A stretch of DNA of 17,604 nt from Defluviitaleaceae bacterium (GCA_009780765.1 WQZK01000014.1:1-17604), one strand, 5' to 3'. Numbered from the stretch's first letter, positions 6,055 to 13,781 are shown. Notes: a model not told the origin generated them from the sequence alone. A program made the numbers and translations.

Positions 6055-8038
6055 AATTTTCAGTTCTATAGTTTTTCAAAATTTCCATAAACTCTTCACC
6101 CGTAATATTTTCCTTTTCAAAAAGAAAATCTGAAATATTATGAAGAGCTTCCATGTTGCTTTCAAGAAGTATAACAGCTTTTTGATAGCATATGTCAAGT
6201 ATTTTTTTAACTTCTTCATCTCTTTTAGCTTCGGTTACAGAAGAAACCATAGAAACTGCTCTGCCATCTAAATATCTGCCTTCAACACTTTCAAGTCCCA
6301 TCATTCCAAACTCTTCACTCATGCCGTAAACTGTAACCATGCTTCTTGCCATTTTTGTTGCCGCTTCTATATCGTTAGAGGCTCCTGTGCTTTCTGTATC
6401 AAAAACTAATTTTTCTGCAACACGCCCTGCCATTTTAACAGTTATTGTGTCTAAAAGCTCAGCTTTTGTGAGTAGAAACTTTTCATCTTCTGGCATTGTC
6501 ATAACATAGCCTAAAGATCCCATCGTTCTAGGAACAATAGTAATTTTCTGAACAGGCTGCGAATTTTTTTGTAAAGCAGCCGCTAAAGCATGCCCAACTT
6601 CGTGATATGCAACTAACTTTTTCTCTTTTTCCGAAAGAATTCTATCTTTCTTCTCTTTACCAGCAACAACAACTTCAACCGCTTCCATAAGGTCTTCCTG
6701 TTTTACCGAATCTCGCCCCATTCTAACAGCTCTAAGTGCTGCTTCATTAACCATATTTTCTAAATCAGCACCAACTGCACCACTCGTTGCAAGTGCAATT
6801 TGCCTAATATTAACTTCTCCATCTAGCTTAATTTTTTTTGCATAAACTTCCAAAATCGCAATTCTTCCCGGTAAATCAGGCTTTTCAACAATAACACGCC
6901 TATCAAAACGTCCCGGCCTTAAAAGTGCCTTATCTAAAACCTCTGGCCTGTTTGTTGCAGCTAAAATTATTATGCCTTTAGATGTGTCGAACCCATCCAT
7001 CTCAGCTAATAGCTGGTTTAAAGTTTGCTCAGTTTCACTACGACCTGTAAGCTGAGCATCACGGCTTTTTCCAACGGCATCAATCTCGTCTATAAAGATT
7101 ATACAAGGTGCAATTTGCTTTGCTTGTTTAAACAAATCGCGAACACGAGAAGCACCAACACCAACATACATTTCCTCAAATTCAGAGCCAGAGATTGATA
7201 AAAACGAAACATTAGCTTCGCCAGCCACAGCTTTAGCGAGCAAGGTTTTACCTGTTCCTGGAGGACCAACTAAGAGTGCACCTTTAGGTTGTTTTGCACC
7301 AATTTTAGTGTATTTTTCAGGGTTATGAAGAAAATCTATAATTTCTTTAAGCGATTCTTTAGATTCTTCTTGCCCTGCAACATCATCGAAGGTTTTACCT
7401 GTATTTTTCTCCATATTATAAAGCTTTGCACTAGATTTGCCCATACCGCCCATGCCACCCATACGTTTTATTAGAGGCCTCATAACAAGTGCAATCAACA
7501 AGTAGAAAAATCCAAGAGGCAGAACCCAGCTAAAAAAGAATGTCATAAAAGCATTGCTAGTATTTGGGTTAAAGTAAAAGTCAATATCTCTTTCAAGTAA
7601 AAATGTTGTTAATTCTGGGTGGTAAACAATTCCTGTATAAAATACCCTTACTTCTCTTTGTGATTGTGCTTCTCTTGCAGGGGCAAAAAGCCTATCAAAA
7701 ATAGGGTTTATTATTGGTAGAGTTTCAACTTCTTCTTCTATAACTTCTTGGGCTTCTGGATTTAGTATACTATTTACAATTTCATAATCAATATCTTCTT
7801 TAATTCGTATAACAAAACGGTCTTCCTGTTGTTCAACTCTTTCAACAATATCAGCTTCAACCATACTAATAAAGCGGTTATATGAAATTTGCTGGCTATC
7901 TGAAACCGATAAGTACGTTCTAATAACGCCTGTAATCATACTAAAAACGAGCAGTAATATAAGCCAATTAATTATCCTGAATCTTTTTTTGTTGTTATCT
8001 GGTTTATCATTATTATTTTTATCTTTATTTGGTATCAT
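6053..8038 (-). CDS. ftsH: ATP-dependent zinc metalloprotease FtsH
   Basis: FtsH is a membrane-anchored hexameric AAA+ protease that degrades misfolded membrane proteins and selected regulators. The 661 residues show: TM1 (about 23-45); an extracytoplasmic domain (about 46-165); TM2 (about 166-188); the AAA+ module with Walker A GPPGTGKT (258-265), pore loop MYVG (290-293), Walker B IIFIDEID (313-320) and second region of homology RPGRFDRR (374-381); and the M41 protease domain with zinc motif HEVGH (479-483) and probable third ligand D556 in TGASNDIEAAT. The usual motif is HEAGH; the A-to-V change keeps both histidines and the glutamate. The pore Phe is replaced by Tyr. A GGAG site precedes the ATG. 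It is monocistronic here, not next to tilS/hpt as in Bacillus. Confidence 0.95.
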   Translation of the reverse strand: MIPNKDKNNNDKPDNNKKRFRIINWLILLLVFSMITGVIRTYLSVSDSQQISYNRFISMVEADIVERVEQQEDRFVIRIKEDIDYEIVNSILNPEAQEVIEEEVETLPIINPIFDRLFAPAREAQSQREVRVFYTGIVYHPELTTFLLERDIDFYFNPNTSNAFMTFFFSWVLPLGFFYLLIALVMRPLIKRMGGMGGMGKSSAKLYNMEKNTGKTFDDVAGQEESKESLKEIIDFLHNPEKYTKIGAKQPKGALLVGPPGTGKTLLAKAVAGEANVSFLSISGSEFEEMYVGVGASRVRDLFKQAKQIAPCIIFIDEIDAVGKSRDAQLTGRSETEQTLNQLLAEMDGFDTSKGIIILAATNRPEVLDKALLRPGRFDRRVIVEKPDLPGRIAILEVYAKKIKLDGEVNIRQIALATSGAVGADLENMVNEAALRAVRMGRDSVKQEDLMEAVEVVVAGKEKKDRILSEKEKKLVAYHEVGHALAAALQKNSQPVQKITIVPRTMGSLGYVMTMPEDEKFLLTKAELLDTITVKMAGRVAEKLVFDTESTGASNDIEAATKMARSMVTVYGMSEEFGMMGLESVEGRYLDGRAVSMVSSVTEAKRDEEVKKILDICYQKAVILLESNMEALHNISDFLFEKENITGEEFMEILKNYRTEN

Positions 8039-8063
8039 GTAAAAACTCCTCTCTACTCTATAA

Positions 8064-8092
8064 AGTATAAACGAAATAAATATTTATGTCAA
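8064..8092 (-). promoter_or_regulatory. sigma-A promoter of ftsH
   Basis: On the minus strand TTGACA (8092-8087), 17 bases and TATACT (8069-8064). The -35 box is one half of the palindrome at 8087-8100. Confidence 0.82.
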
Positions 8093-8113
8093 ATTTGACA
8101 AGTTGGTCAAATT
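8087..8113. promoter_or_regulatory. overlapping GTCAAA/TTTGAC half-sites shared by ftsH and nifS promoters
   Basis: TGTCAAATTTGACA (8087-8100) is a perfect 14-bp palindrome. AATTTGAC (8092-8099) also pairs with GTCAAATT (8106-8113) around six bases. The block contains the -35 boxes of both divergent promoters. The heptads TGTCAAA (8087-8093) and GGTCAAA (8105-8111) recall CtsR half-sites (GGTCAAA), but are spaced 11 rather than the usual 3 bases apart. ftsH is under CtsR in some Firmicutes, so a stress operator is possible but not shown. Confidence 0.45.
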
Positions 8114-8123
8114 ACAATAAAAT
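8095..8123 (+). promoter_or_regulatory. sigma-A promoter of nifS-ttcA
   Basis: TTGACA (8095-8100), 17 bases and TAAAAT (8118-8123). It overlaps the palindromic block and lies 18 bp ahead of the AGGAGG site that serves nifS. Confidence 0.7.
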
Positions 8124-8140
8124 AAATATATGTACATTTT

Positions 8141-8146
8141 AGGAGG
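8141..8146 (+). promoter_or_regulatory. ribosome binding site that fixes the nifS start
   Basis: AGGAGG lies 7 bases before TTG at 8154. It is inside the longer frame that begins at ATG 8130, so that upstream ATG cannot be the main start. Confidence 0.85.
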
Positions 8147-8153
8147 TTATTTT

Positions 8154-9275
8154 TTGATTTACTTAGACTATGCTTCTAATACTCCTGTAGATATTAGGGT
8201 TTTAGAGGCTTTTTATAAAACAGAACTTGAGTTTTTAGGAAACCCTAATTCAAGCCACCAGCTAGGTCAGTTGGCGTTTTCAAAAATGCAAGAAACCATC
8301 GAAAAAAATGCAAGCTTACTTAATGTTTCACCGAATGAGATAATTTATACATCTGGCTCAAGCGAAAGCAATAATTTGGCTCTTAAAGGGTTATCATATT
8401 TATCCAGACATAAAGGAAAGCATGTTATTACTACTTGTTTAGAGCATTCTTCAGTTAGTGCAACACTTACTTACTTACAAGAGCAAGGCTATGAAATAGA
8501 GTTTGTTGATATTTTACCAGATGGAACAATAGACATCGAACATCTAAAAGACATTATGCGTAATGACACCATTATTGTTTCGGTATGTTATGTTGATAGC
8601 GAACTTGGAACAGTGCAGCCAATTTCTAAAATAGGTGAAATTTTAAAACAATATCCAAATTGTCGCTTTCATGTAGATGGTACTCAGGCAGTTGGCAAAA
8701 TACAAGTAAATCTTGAAAGTGTAGATTGTTTTTCATTTGCACCGCATAAATTTTATGGCTTAAATGGTGTTGGCATGCTTATAAAAAAAGAAGGGTTAGA
8801 AATTCCGCAACTAATCCACGGTGGAAAAAGTACAACAATTTATAGGGGCGGAACACCGACATTAGCTTTAGCTGTATCTTTATATGAGGCACTAGGGATT
8901 TCTTTAGAGAATTTAGAAGATAGGTATATTTATGTGGAAAGCCTAAAAAACAGGCTATTAGAAGCATTTGAAAATTATCCATTAGTTAGAGTTAATAGCT
9001 CTGCAAGAGCAGTTCCACACATTTTAAATATTAGTGTTAAAGGTGTTTTAGGAGAAGATTTTCAAAAAGCTTTAGATAAATACGGGGTTTGTGTTTCTGT
9101 TAAATCGGCATGTTCTGTTGCAAATAATCCATCAAGGGCAGTTTTGGCAGTTTCTAAAGATAAAAAAAATGCCCTAAATTCGTTCAGAATAAGCCTTAGT
9201 CATCTTACAACAAATGAAGAAATTGAAGAATTTATTAAGATTTTTGATATATGCTATAAGGAGCTTACAGAATGA
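8154..9275 (+). CDS. nifS: cysteine desulfurase, NifS/IscS family
   Basis: This PLP enzyme removes sulfur from cysteine and passes it as persulfide to acceptors. Starting from TTG 8154 the protein has 373 residues and begins IYLDYASNTPVD, the normal start for the family. Visible motifs: GNPNSSHQLGQLA, YTSGSSESNNLALKG, the PLP-stacking His in LEHSSVS (H98), HVDGTQAVGK, the PLP lysine in FAPHKFYG (K199), and the active-site cysteine in VKSACSVANNPSRAV (C320). The loop after that cysteine differs from the common SGSACSSG form. Its stop overlaps the next ATG (ATGA), so it is translationally coupled to the TtcA-like gene and most likely feeds that enzyme with sulfur. With selD downstream it might also supply selenium, which is inference. 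Confidence 0.92.
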   Translation: MIYLDYASNTPVDIRVLEAFYKTELEFLGNPNSSHQLGQLAFSKMQETIEKNASLLNVSPNEIIYTSGSSESNNLALKGLSYLSRHKGKHVITTCLEHSSVSATLTYLQEQGYEIEFVDILPDGTIDIEHLKDIMRNDTIIVSVCYVDSELGTVQPISKIGEILKQYPNCRFHVDGTQAVGKIQVNLESVDCFSFAPHKFYGLNGVGMLIKKEGLEIPQLIHGGKSTTIYRGGTPTLALAVSLYEALGISLENLEDRYIYVESLKNRLLEAFENYPLVRVNSSARAVPHILNISVKGVLGEDFQKALDKYGVCVSVKSACSVANNPSRAVLAVSKDKKNALNSFRISLSHLTTNEEIEEFIKIFDICYKELTE

Positions 9276-10069
9276 AAAGAGAATTAACTAAAACCCAGCT
9301 TATAGAAAGAAGTATTGTAAAAAAATATAGAAAAGAACTTTGGAATCCATTTATAAAAGCAATTAAAGACTACAACCTTATAGAAGAGGGCGACAAGATT
9401 GCCGTTTGTATATCAGGTGGAAAAGATTCTATGATAATGGCAAAGCTTATGCAGCAGTTAAAGCGTCATAGCATCGTTCCTTTTGAAATGATATTTTTGG
9501 TAATGGATCCAGGCTACAATCCAATAAACAGACAAAAAATTGTTGAAAATGCCGAGCTTTTAGAAATACCGCTAACAATTTTTGAAACAGATATTTTTGA
9601 TATTGTTGCAACACAAGATAAATCACCGTGTTATTTATGTGCGAGAATGAGGCGAGGTTACTTATACAAAAATGCACAAGATTTAGGCTGCAATAAAATT
9701 GCATTAGGGCATCATTTAAGCGATGTTATAGAAACAACAGTTATGGGCATGTTTTACGGTGCACAAATTCAAGCAATGTTGCCTAAATTAAATAGCCAAA
9801 ACTTTTCAGGTATGCAGCTCATTAGGCCCATGTACTGCATTAACGAAGATGCAATTTTAAGCTGGAAACACCATAACGAACTTGAATTTATTCAATGTGC
9901 TTGTAGATTTACCGAAAACTGCACGATTTCTGATAATGGTCAAGGCGGCTCTAAACGCCTAGAAATTAAAAATTTAATTAAGCGGCTTAAAAGAGATAAT
10001 CCTGATATTGAAAATCATATTTTTAAGGCAATTCATAATGTAAAGATTGATACTTTTCCTAAGATGTGA
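9272..10069 (+). CDS. TtcA-like tRNA thiolation enzyme (PP-loop ATP pyrophosphatase)
   Basis: TtcA-family enzymes adenylate a tRNA base and install sulfur (in E. coli, 2-thiocytidine at position 32) using an iron-sulfur cluster. The 265 residues contain the PP-loop SGGKDS (48-53), CYLCARMRRG giving C120 and C123, ALGHHLSDVIETTVMGMFYG (146-164), and IRPMYCI. A late cysteine group (C209, C211, C217 in QCACRFTENC) follows. C120, C123 and one late cysteine fit the three cluster ligands of TtcA; the extra cysteines leave the exact ligand open. The 4-bp overlap with the desulfurase gene shows joint translation. Whether the product is s2C32 or another thio-base cannot be told, so no firm symbol is given. 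Confidence 0.85.
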   Translation: MKRELTKTQLIERSIVKKYRKELWNPFIKAIKDYNLIEEGDKIAVCISGGKDSMIMAKLMQQLKRHSIVPFEMIFLVMDPGYNPINRQKIVENAELLEIPLTIFETDIFDIVATQDKSPCYLCARMRRGYLYKNAQDLGCNKIALGHHLSDVIETTVMGMFYGAQIQAMLPKLNSQNFSGMQLIRPMYCINEDAILSWKHHNELEFIQCACRFTENCTISDNGQGGSKRLEIKNLIKRLKRDNPDIENHIFKAIHNVKIDTFPKM

Positions 10070-10075
10070 TATAAT
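10047..10075 (+). promoter_or_regulatory. sigma-A promoter of the APH-like gene
   Basis: TTGATA (10047-10052), 17 bases and TATAAT (10070-10075), with TGA before the -10. It overlaps the 3' end of the TtcA-like gene, so the genes from 10105 onward can be transcribed independently of nifS. Confidence 0.8.
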
Positions 10076-10104
10076 CATAAAATAGATAAAAAGGAGCGGT
10101 TTTT

Positions 10105-10878
10105 ATGGTTTTAAAGCCAGTAAATATTGAAATTTCAGACTATCCGAGTGAGATTAGACCGTTTTTAATAAACGCAAAGGTATATGACAGTAGCTGTTCA
10201 GAGCAAGCAAAGGTAATTTTTATAGACAAAGATAACGGATATTTTTTAAAGGTTTCTGAGAAAAATACATTAAAACGTGAAGCCGATTTAACTAATTTTT
10301 TTTATGAAAAAGGCTTGTCGGCACAAGTTTTGGTGTATGTTTCAACGGAAGAAGATTATTTTCTTACAAGAAAAATACAAGGCGACGATTGTATCGCACA
10401 AAAATATTTAGAACAGCCAGAAAAATTATGCGACAAATTAGCAGAAACCCTTTTAATGTTACATAACACAGATTTTACTGGTTGCCCTGTAGACCATATA
10501 AGCCGTTATTTAAATTCAGTTGAAAAAAATTATCTAGCTGGTATGTGTGATAAGTTAATAGCAAGTGGGTTTAGTTCAAGAGATGATGCTTATAATTTTT
10601 TTGTAGAAAATGCATATAAACTTGAGCCAAATGCACTGCTTCATGGCGACCCGTGCTTACCAAATATAATTTTAAACGACTGGAAGTTTAGTGGTTTTAT
10701 TGATTTAGGCGGTGGTGGAATAGGGGATAGGCATGTTGATATATTCTGGGCTATATGGACATTTAAGTTTAACTTAAAAACTGACAAATACAGAGAACGT
10801 TTTATAGATGCTTATGGGCGAGATAAAATAGACGAAGAAAAGCTTAGAATTGTTATGGCAGCAGAGATTTTTGGATAA
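10105..10878 (+). CDS. APH(3')-like aminoglycoside phosphotransferase family protein
   Basis: A kinase-fold protein of 257 residues. In the C-terminal half, LLHGDPCLPNIIL (178-190, with HGD at 180-182 and N187) is the catalytic loop and SGFIDLGGGGIGDRHVDI (196-213) holds the Mg-binding D200. These match the APH(3') pattern HGD-x-CLPN and SGFID-x-G-x-x-G-x-x-DR. The N-lobe has FLKV (K49) and an acidic LKREADLTNFFYEKG helix. Size is close to APH(3') enzymes (about 260-270). AAGGAG lies 9 nt upstream of the ATG. Members of this family phosphorylate aminoglycosides, but many chromosomal relatives have unknown substrates. The base composition is like the neighbours and no mobile element is visible, so an acquired resistance gene is not indicated. 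Confidence 0.82.
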   Translation: MVLKPVNIEISDYPSEIRPFLINAKVYDSSCSEQAKVIFIDKDNGYFLKVSEKNTLKREADLTNFFYEKGLSAQVLVYVSTEEDYFLTRKIQGDDCIAQKYLEQPEKLCDKLAETLLMLHNTDFTGCPVDHISRYLNSVEKNYLAGMCDKLIASGFSSRDDAYNFFVENAYKLEPNALLHGDPCLPNIILNDWKFSGFIDLGGGGIGDRHVDIFWAIWTFKFNLKTDKYRERFIDAYGRDKIDEEKLRIVMAAEIFG

Positions 10879-10893
10879 TATAGAGGATTGTAT

Positions 10894-10956
10894 ATGAATT
10901 TGGTACTAGTGGGCTTAATATTTATAAACTTATTCGTAACAAAACAAAATAATTAG
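10894..10956 (+). CDS. tiny hydrophobic ORF (20 aa) directly before selD
   Basis: ATG at 10894 opens a 20-codon frame that ends TAG at 10954-10956. It is preceded by AGAGG eight bases upstream. The peptide begins MNLVLVGLIFINLF and then turns polar (VTKQNN), so it is one short membrane-spanning stretch. Its stop codon overlaps the AGGCGGTG ribosome site of selD, so its translation could affect selD initiation. It resembles no family I know. It could be a real small membrane protein, a leader peptide, or chance; the good ribosome site and fit between the genes favour translation. Confidence 0.45.
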   Translation: MNLVLVGLIFINLFVTKQNN

Positions 10957-10967
10957 GCGGTGAAAAA

Positions 10968-11996
10968 ATGGGCATAGATAATTTAAAAGAATTTTGCACA
11001 GGTGGAGGATGAACATCTAAATTAGGGCCGGAGGTTCTACATAAAGTTTTAGAAAATATTCCAAAAAAATATGACGAAAATTTGCTGATAGGCTATGAAA
11101 GTTCTGACGATGCTTCTGTTTACAAACTAACTGATGATATTGCAATTGTTAACACGCTTGATTTTTTTTCGCCTATAGTGGAAGAGCCGTATTTATTTGG
11201 AAAAATTGCAGCAGCAAATGCTTTAAGTGATGTCTATGCTATGGGCGGTGAAGTTAAAACGGCACTTAATATTGTTTCTTTTCCTGAAAAATTAAATCCC
11301 GAAATTCTTAAAGAAATTCTAAGAGGAGGAGCGGAGAAAGTTCAAGAAGCAGGTGGTGTTTTATCTGGTGGCCATTCTGTTAATGATGAAAGTATAAAAT
11401 ACGGTCTTTCTGTTACAGGCATTGTTCATCCTAATAAAATTCTTGCAAATAATGGCTGTAAGGTTGGCGATAAAGTAATTCTTACAAAGCCTTTAGGTGT
11501 TGGAATTGTTATGTCGGCTAAAAGAATGAACGTTGTAGATTTAGAGGAATATAACGAAGCTGTTTATTTGATGCAAGCCTTAAACAAATATGCTGCTGAA
11601 AAAATGTTAAAATATGATGTTTCAGCCTGTACAGATGTTACAGGGTTTGGCTTTTTAGGGCATCTATATGAGATGGTTTCAAAAAATCAAACTATTGTTG
11701 TTGATTCTAAAAATGTTCCATTTATTAAAGGTAGTTATGAACACGCTAAGGAGTTTTACATAACAGGTCTTGGGCAGAAAAATAGAAATTTTCTTAAAGG
11801 CAAAGTTATGTTTGAGAGCAAAGATTTTGCGATGGAAGAAATCCTTTTCGACCCACAAACATCGGGTGGTTTATTAATTGCTGTTAGTGAAAGGCATGCC
11901 GATACTCTTTTACAAGACTTAAACGAATTGGATATTAAATCAAAAATCGTTGCGGAAGTTATTAAATCGAAAGGTTATGATATAATTGTTAAATAA
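10968..11996 (+). CDS. selD: selenide, water dikinase SelD (selenocysteine-containing; UGA at 11010-11012 read as Sec15)
   Basis: SelD makes selenophosphate from selenide and ATP, the selenium donor for selenocysteine and selenouridine. From ATG 10968 (AGGCGGTG five bases upstream) the frame reads MGIDNLKEFCTGGG, then UGA, then TSKLGPEVLHKVLENI, and continues without a further stop for 342 residues. E. coli SelD has GAGCGCK, with essential C17 and K20. Here GGG-U-TSK puts Sec exactly at C17 and keeps the lysine (K18). Other motifs: YESSDDASVY (45-48 acidic), IAAANALSDVYAMGG, GGHSVND, CTDVTGFGFLGHL (TDVTGFG 222-228) and FDPQTSGGLL (DPQTSGG 295-301). A tool that treats UGA as stop would begin the gene near 11082 and lose the active site. 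The 3' end overlaps yedF. Confidence 0.95.
11011..11037 (+). promoter_or_regulatory. candidate bacterial SECIS hairpin of selD
   Basis: Directly after the UGA, GAACATC (11011-11017) pairs with GAGGTTC (11031-11037), six pairs and one A-G mismatch. The 13-base loop TAAATTAGGGCCG contains G residues. Bacterial SECIS elements sit immediately 3' of the UGA inside the coding region and are bound by SelB through loop bases. Placement is right; exact fold is judged by eye. Confidence 0.6.
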
Positions 11997-12570
11997 AATT
12001 AATGCTATTGGCGAAAATTGTCCAATACCTGTTATTAATGCTAAAAACGCCTTAAAAGATATGGAAGTAAATCAAACTTTATGTATTTTGGTTGATAATT
12101 TAATTGCAACTGAAAATCTTTCTAAATTAGCTGGCGAGCTTGGATATGCGTATTTTGTGGATAGGATAGATGAAAACCAGTACGAAGTTAGAATTATTAA
12201 AAGTTCTATACTTTTTAAAAATTCTAAAACGCATGAAAATAGTATTGTTGTTATTTCTTCAGATGTTATGGGAGAAGGCGATAAAGAGCTTGGTAAGGCT
12301 CTTTTAAAAGGTTTTATCTATGCACTTGCAGAGCTTGAAAACTTGCCTAGAATAATAATCTTTTACAATAGTGGTGCATATATCACAACCGAAAAAAGCC
12401 AAAGCTTAGATGACTTAAAGTTGCTTTTTGAAAAAGGCGTAGAAATTTTAACATGTGGAGCTTGCCTTAATTTCTACGATTTAACAGACAAGTTAGTAGT
12501 TGGCGAAGTTACAAATATGTACTCTATTGCTGAAAAATTAAGCAAAGCCGAAAAAGTAATAAAACCGTAA
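11986..12570 (+). CDS. yedF: YedF-like selenium metabolism protein (TusA-like plus DsrE-like domains)
   Basis: A 194-residue two-domain protein. The N-terminal TusA-like domain (about 1-72) carries NCPIPVINAKNAL with C12 in the CPxP motif typical of sulfur carriers. The C-terminal DsrE-like domain (about 85-190) includes SSDVMGEGDKELGKALLKGF, IIFYNSGAYITTE, and LTCGACLNFYDL with C157 and C160. This architecture is that of YedF, a protein that co-occurs with selD and is thought to handle selenium or sulfur, though its reaction is not established. The likely start is TTG at 11986, which overlaps the selD end by 11 bp; an AAAGG lies about a turn upstream. No better in-frame ATG is near. Overlap with selD supports joint function. 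Confidence 0.9.
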   Translation: MLNKINAIGENCPIPVINAKNALKDMEVNQTLCILVDNLIATENLSKLAGELGYAYFVDRIDENQYEVRIIKSSILFKNSKTHENSIVVISSDVMGEGDKELGKALLKGFIYALAELENLPRIIIFYNSGAYITTEKSQSLDDLKLLFEKGVEILTCGACLNFYDLTDKLVVGEVTNMYSIAEKLSKAEKVIKP

Positions 12571-12584
12571 GGAGTGAAAGAAAC

Positions 12585-13772
12585 GTGGCTATATACTTAT
12601 ATAAAGGGGTTAATGAGAGTGGCGAAATTGTGTCTGGTGCAAGAAAGCTACAAACTATAACCGAAATGAAAAGATATTTGGAAGACAGAAGCGTTTTTGA
12701 GTATGAAATTTATGACACAAAAACTAGCTACAAAAGCGAACTATATTCACTTGTTTCCCCGTACGACCTGTTTATTTTTTGCAAGGAAATGAGCTTTTTA
12801 TATTCGTCAAATCTTACGCTTACTGATGGAGTTCATGTTATAAAAAATGCTGTGAAAAATGAAGAACTTAAGCTTGCCCTTGAGGAAATTTGCTTATATA
12901 TGGATGGTGGATACTCTTTTTCTGATGCGGTAAGTATGTATACTCACATTTTTCCGGAATATATGCTTAGTATGATTGTTTTAGGTGAAGCAACATCAAG
13001 CCTTAATGATGTTTTTTGCGAGCTTTCAGAATATTTTGAAAGAGAAGATGAAGTAAAGCAAAAAATTAAAAATGCTTTGAAGTATCCAGCAATTTTAACG
13101 GGCATGGTTTCGCTTTTATCATTGTTTGCAGTTACACTTGTTTTTCCTTATTTCGAGCGTGCTATTGGTGATTTAGATATAGTTACTCATAGATTTCAGA
13201 TTTACACAATCTTTAGAATAATTATACCAATCATACTCATTTTAGATATATTGTTATATGTATTTTTAAAGCTTTATAAAAAAACCGAAAACGGTAAAAT
13301 TCTTGTTGGCAAGCTTAAAATAAAAGTTCCTATACTTAAAAATATATATCTAAAAACAACGCTTTCTAAAATATGCAAAACCCTGCATATTCTTATAAAA
13401 AATGGTGTTTATGTTTCTGATGCTTTTCCACAAATAATTAATTCTGTTGATAACGAATATATAAAACAAGAAATGATGAGTATAAATGAGAAAATTGCAG
13501 ATGGTCAAAATTTTATAGAAGCAATTGAAGAAAGCAATATTCTGCCAGAAGAGTTTACTAAAAAACTAGCTATTGGTAATGCTACAGGGCAGCTTGACGA
13601 GGTTTTGTTGCTTTTATCCAAGACATTTACAAATGATGTTAACTCGGAAATAGAGCGAATTAATAAAGTGTACGAGCCTATAATTACAGCGACTGTTGCC
13701 ATTATTGCAGGTATTATAGTAATTTCTACTATTTTACCTGTTATAAATTTGCTTAGAACTATTAGCTTTTAA
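12585..13772 (+). CDS. type II secretion/type IV pilus inner-membrane platform protein (GspF/PilC family)
   Basis: Proteins of the GspF/PilC/ComGB family form the inner-membrane platform that links the pilus ATPase to the growing pilus. The 395 residues contain a short N-terminal region (KGVNESGEIVSGARK), a first T2SSF domain (about 65-190, with DLFIFCKEMSFLYSSNLTL and VKQKIKNALKYPAILT), two hydrophobic segments (about 165-190 and 208-232), a second T2SSF domain (about 255-375, with KICKTLHILIKNGVYVSDA and LAIGNATGQLDEVLLLLS) and a C-terminal TM (about 368-392). Length is normal for the family. GTG start with AAGGAG upstream. It follows yedF by 14 bp, with no terminator between, and is followed at 9 bp by pilin-like genes. 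No ATPase or prepilin peptidase gene is in the window. Confidence 0.92.
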   Translation: MAIYLYKGVNESGEIVSGARKLQTITEMKRYLEDRSVFEYEIYDTKTSYKSELYSLVSPYDLFIFCKEMSFLYSSNLTLTDGVHVIKNAVKNEELKLALEEICLYMDGGYSFSDAVSMYTHIFPEYMLSMIVLGEATSSLNDVFCELSEYFEREDEVKQKIKNALKYPAILTGMVSLLSLFAVTLVFPYFERAIGDLDIVTHRFQIYTIFRIIIPIILILDILLYVFLKLYKKTENGKILVGKLKIKVPILKNIYLKTTLSKICKTLHILIKNGVYVSDAFPQIINSVDNEYIKQEMMSINEKIADGQNFIEAIEESNILPEEFTKKLAIGNATGQLDEVLLLLSKTFTNDVNSEIERINKVYEPIITATVAIIAGIIVISTILPVINLLRTISF

Positions 13773-13781
13773 AGGTGAATT

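Noticed and set aside
8087..8111. Canonical CtsR operator
   Set aside because: The two GTCAAA heptads are 11 bases apart instead of 3, so the match is only to half-sites; kept as a hypothesis, not annotated as CtsR.
8130..8153. ATG 8130 as nifS start
   Set aside because: AGGAGG at 8141-8146 lies inside that extension, and the family begins with the residues encoded from TTG 8154.
10968..11081. selD read as a pseudogene or as a gene starting at TTG 11082 because of the TGA at 11010
   Set aside because: The TGA is exactly at the catalytic Cys/Sec position of SelD, with conserved flanks, a ribosome site for ATG 10968 and a following hairpin, so Sec decoding explains it.
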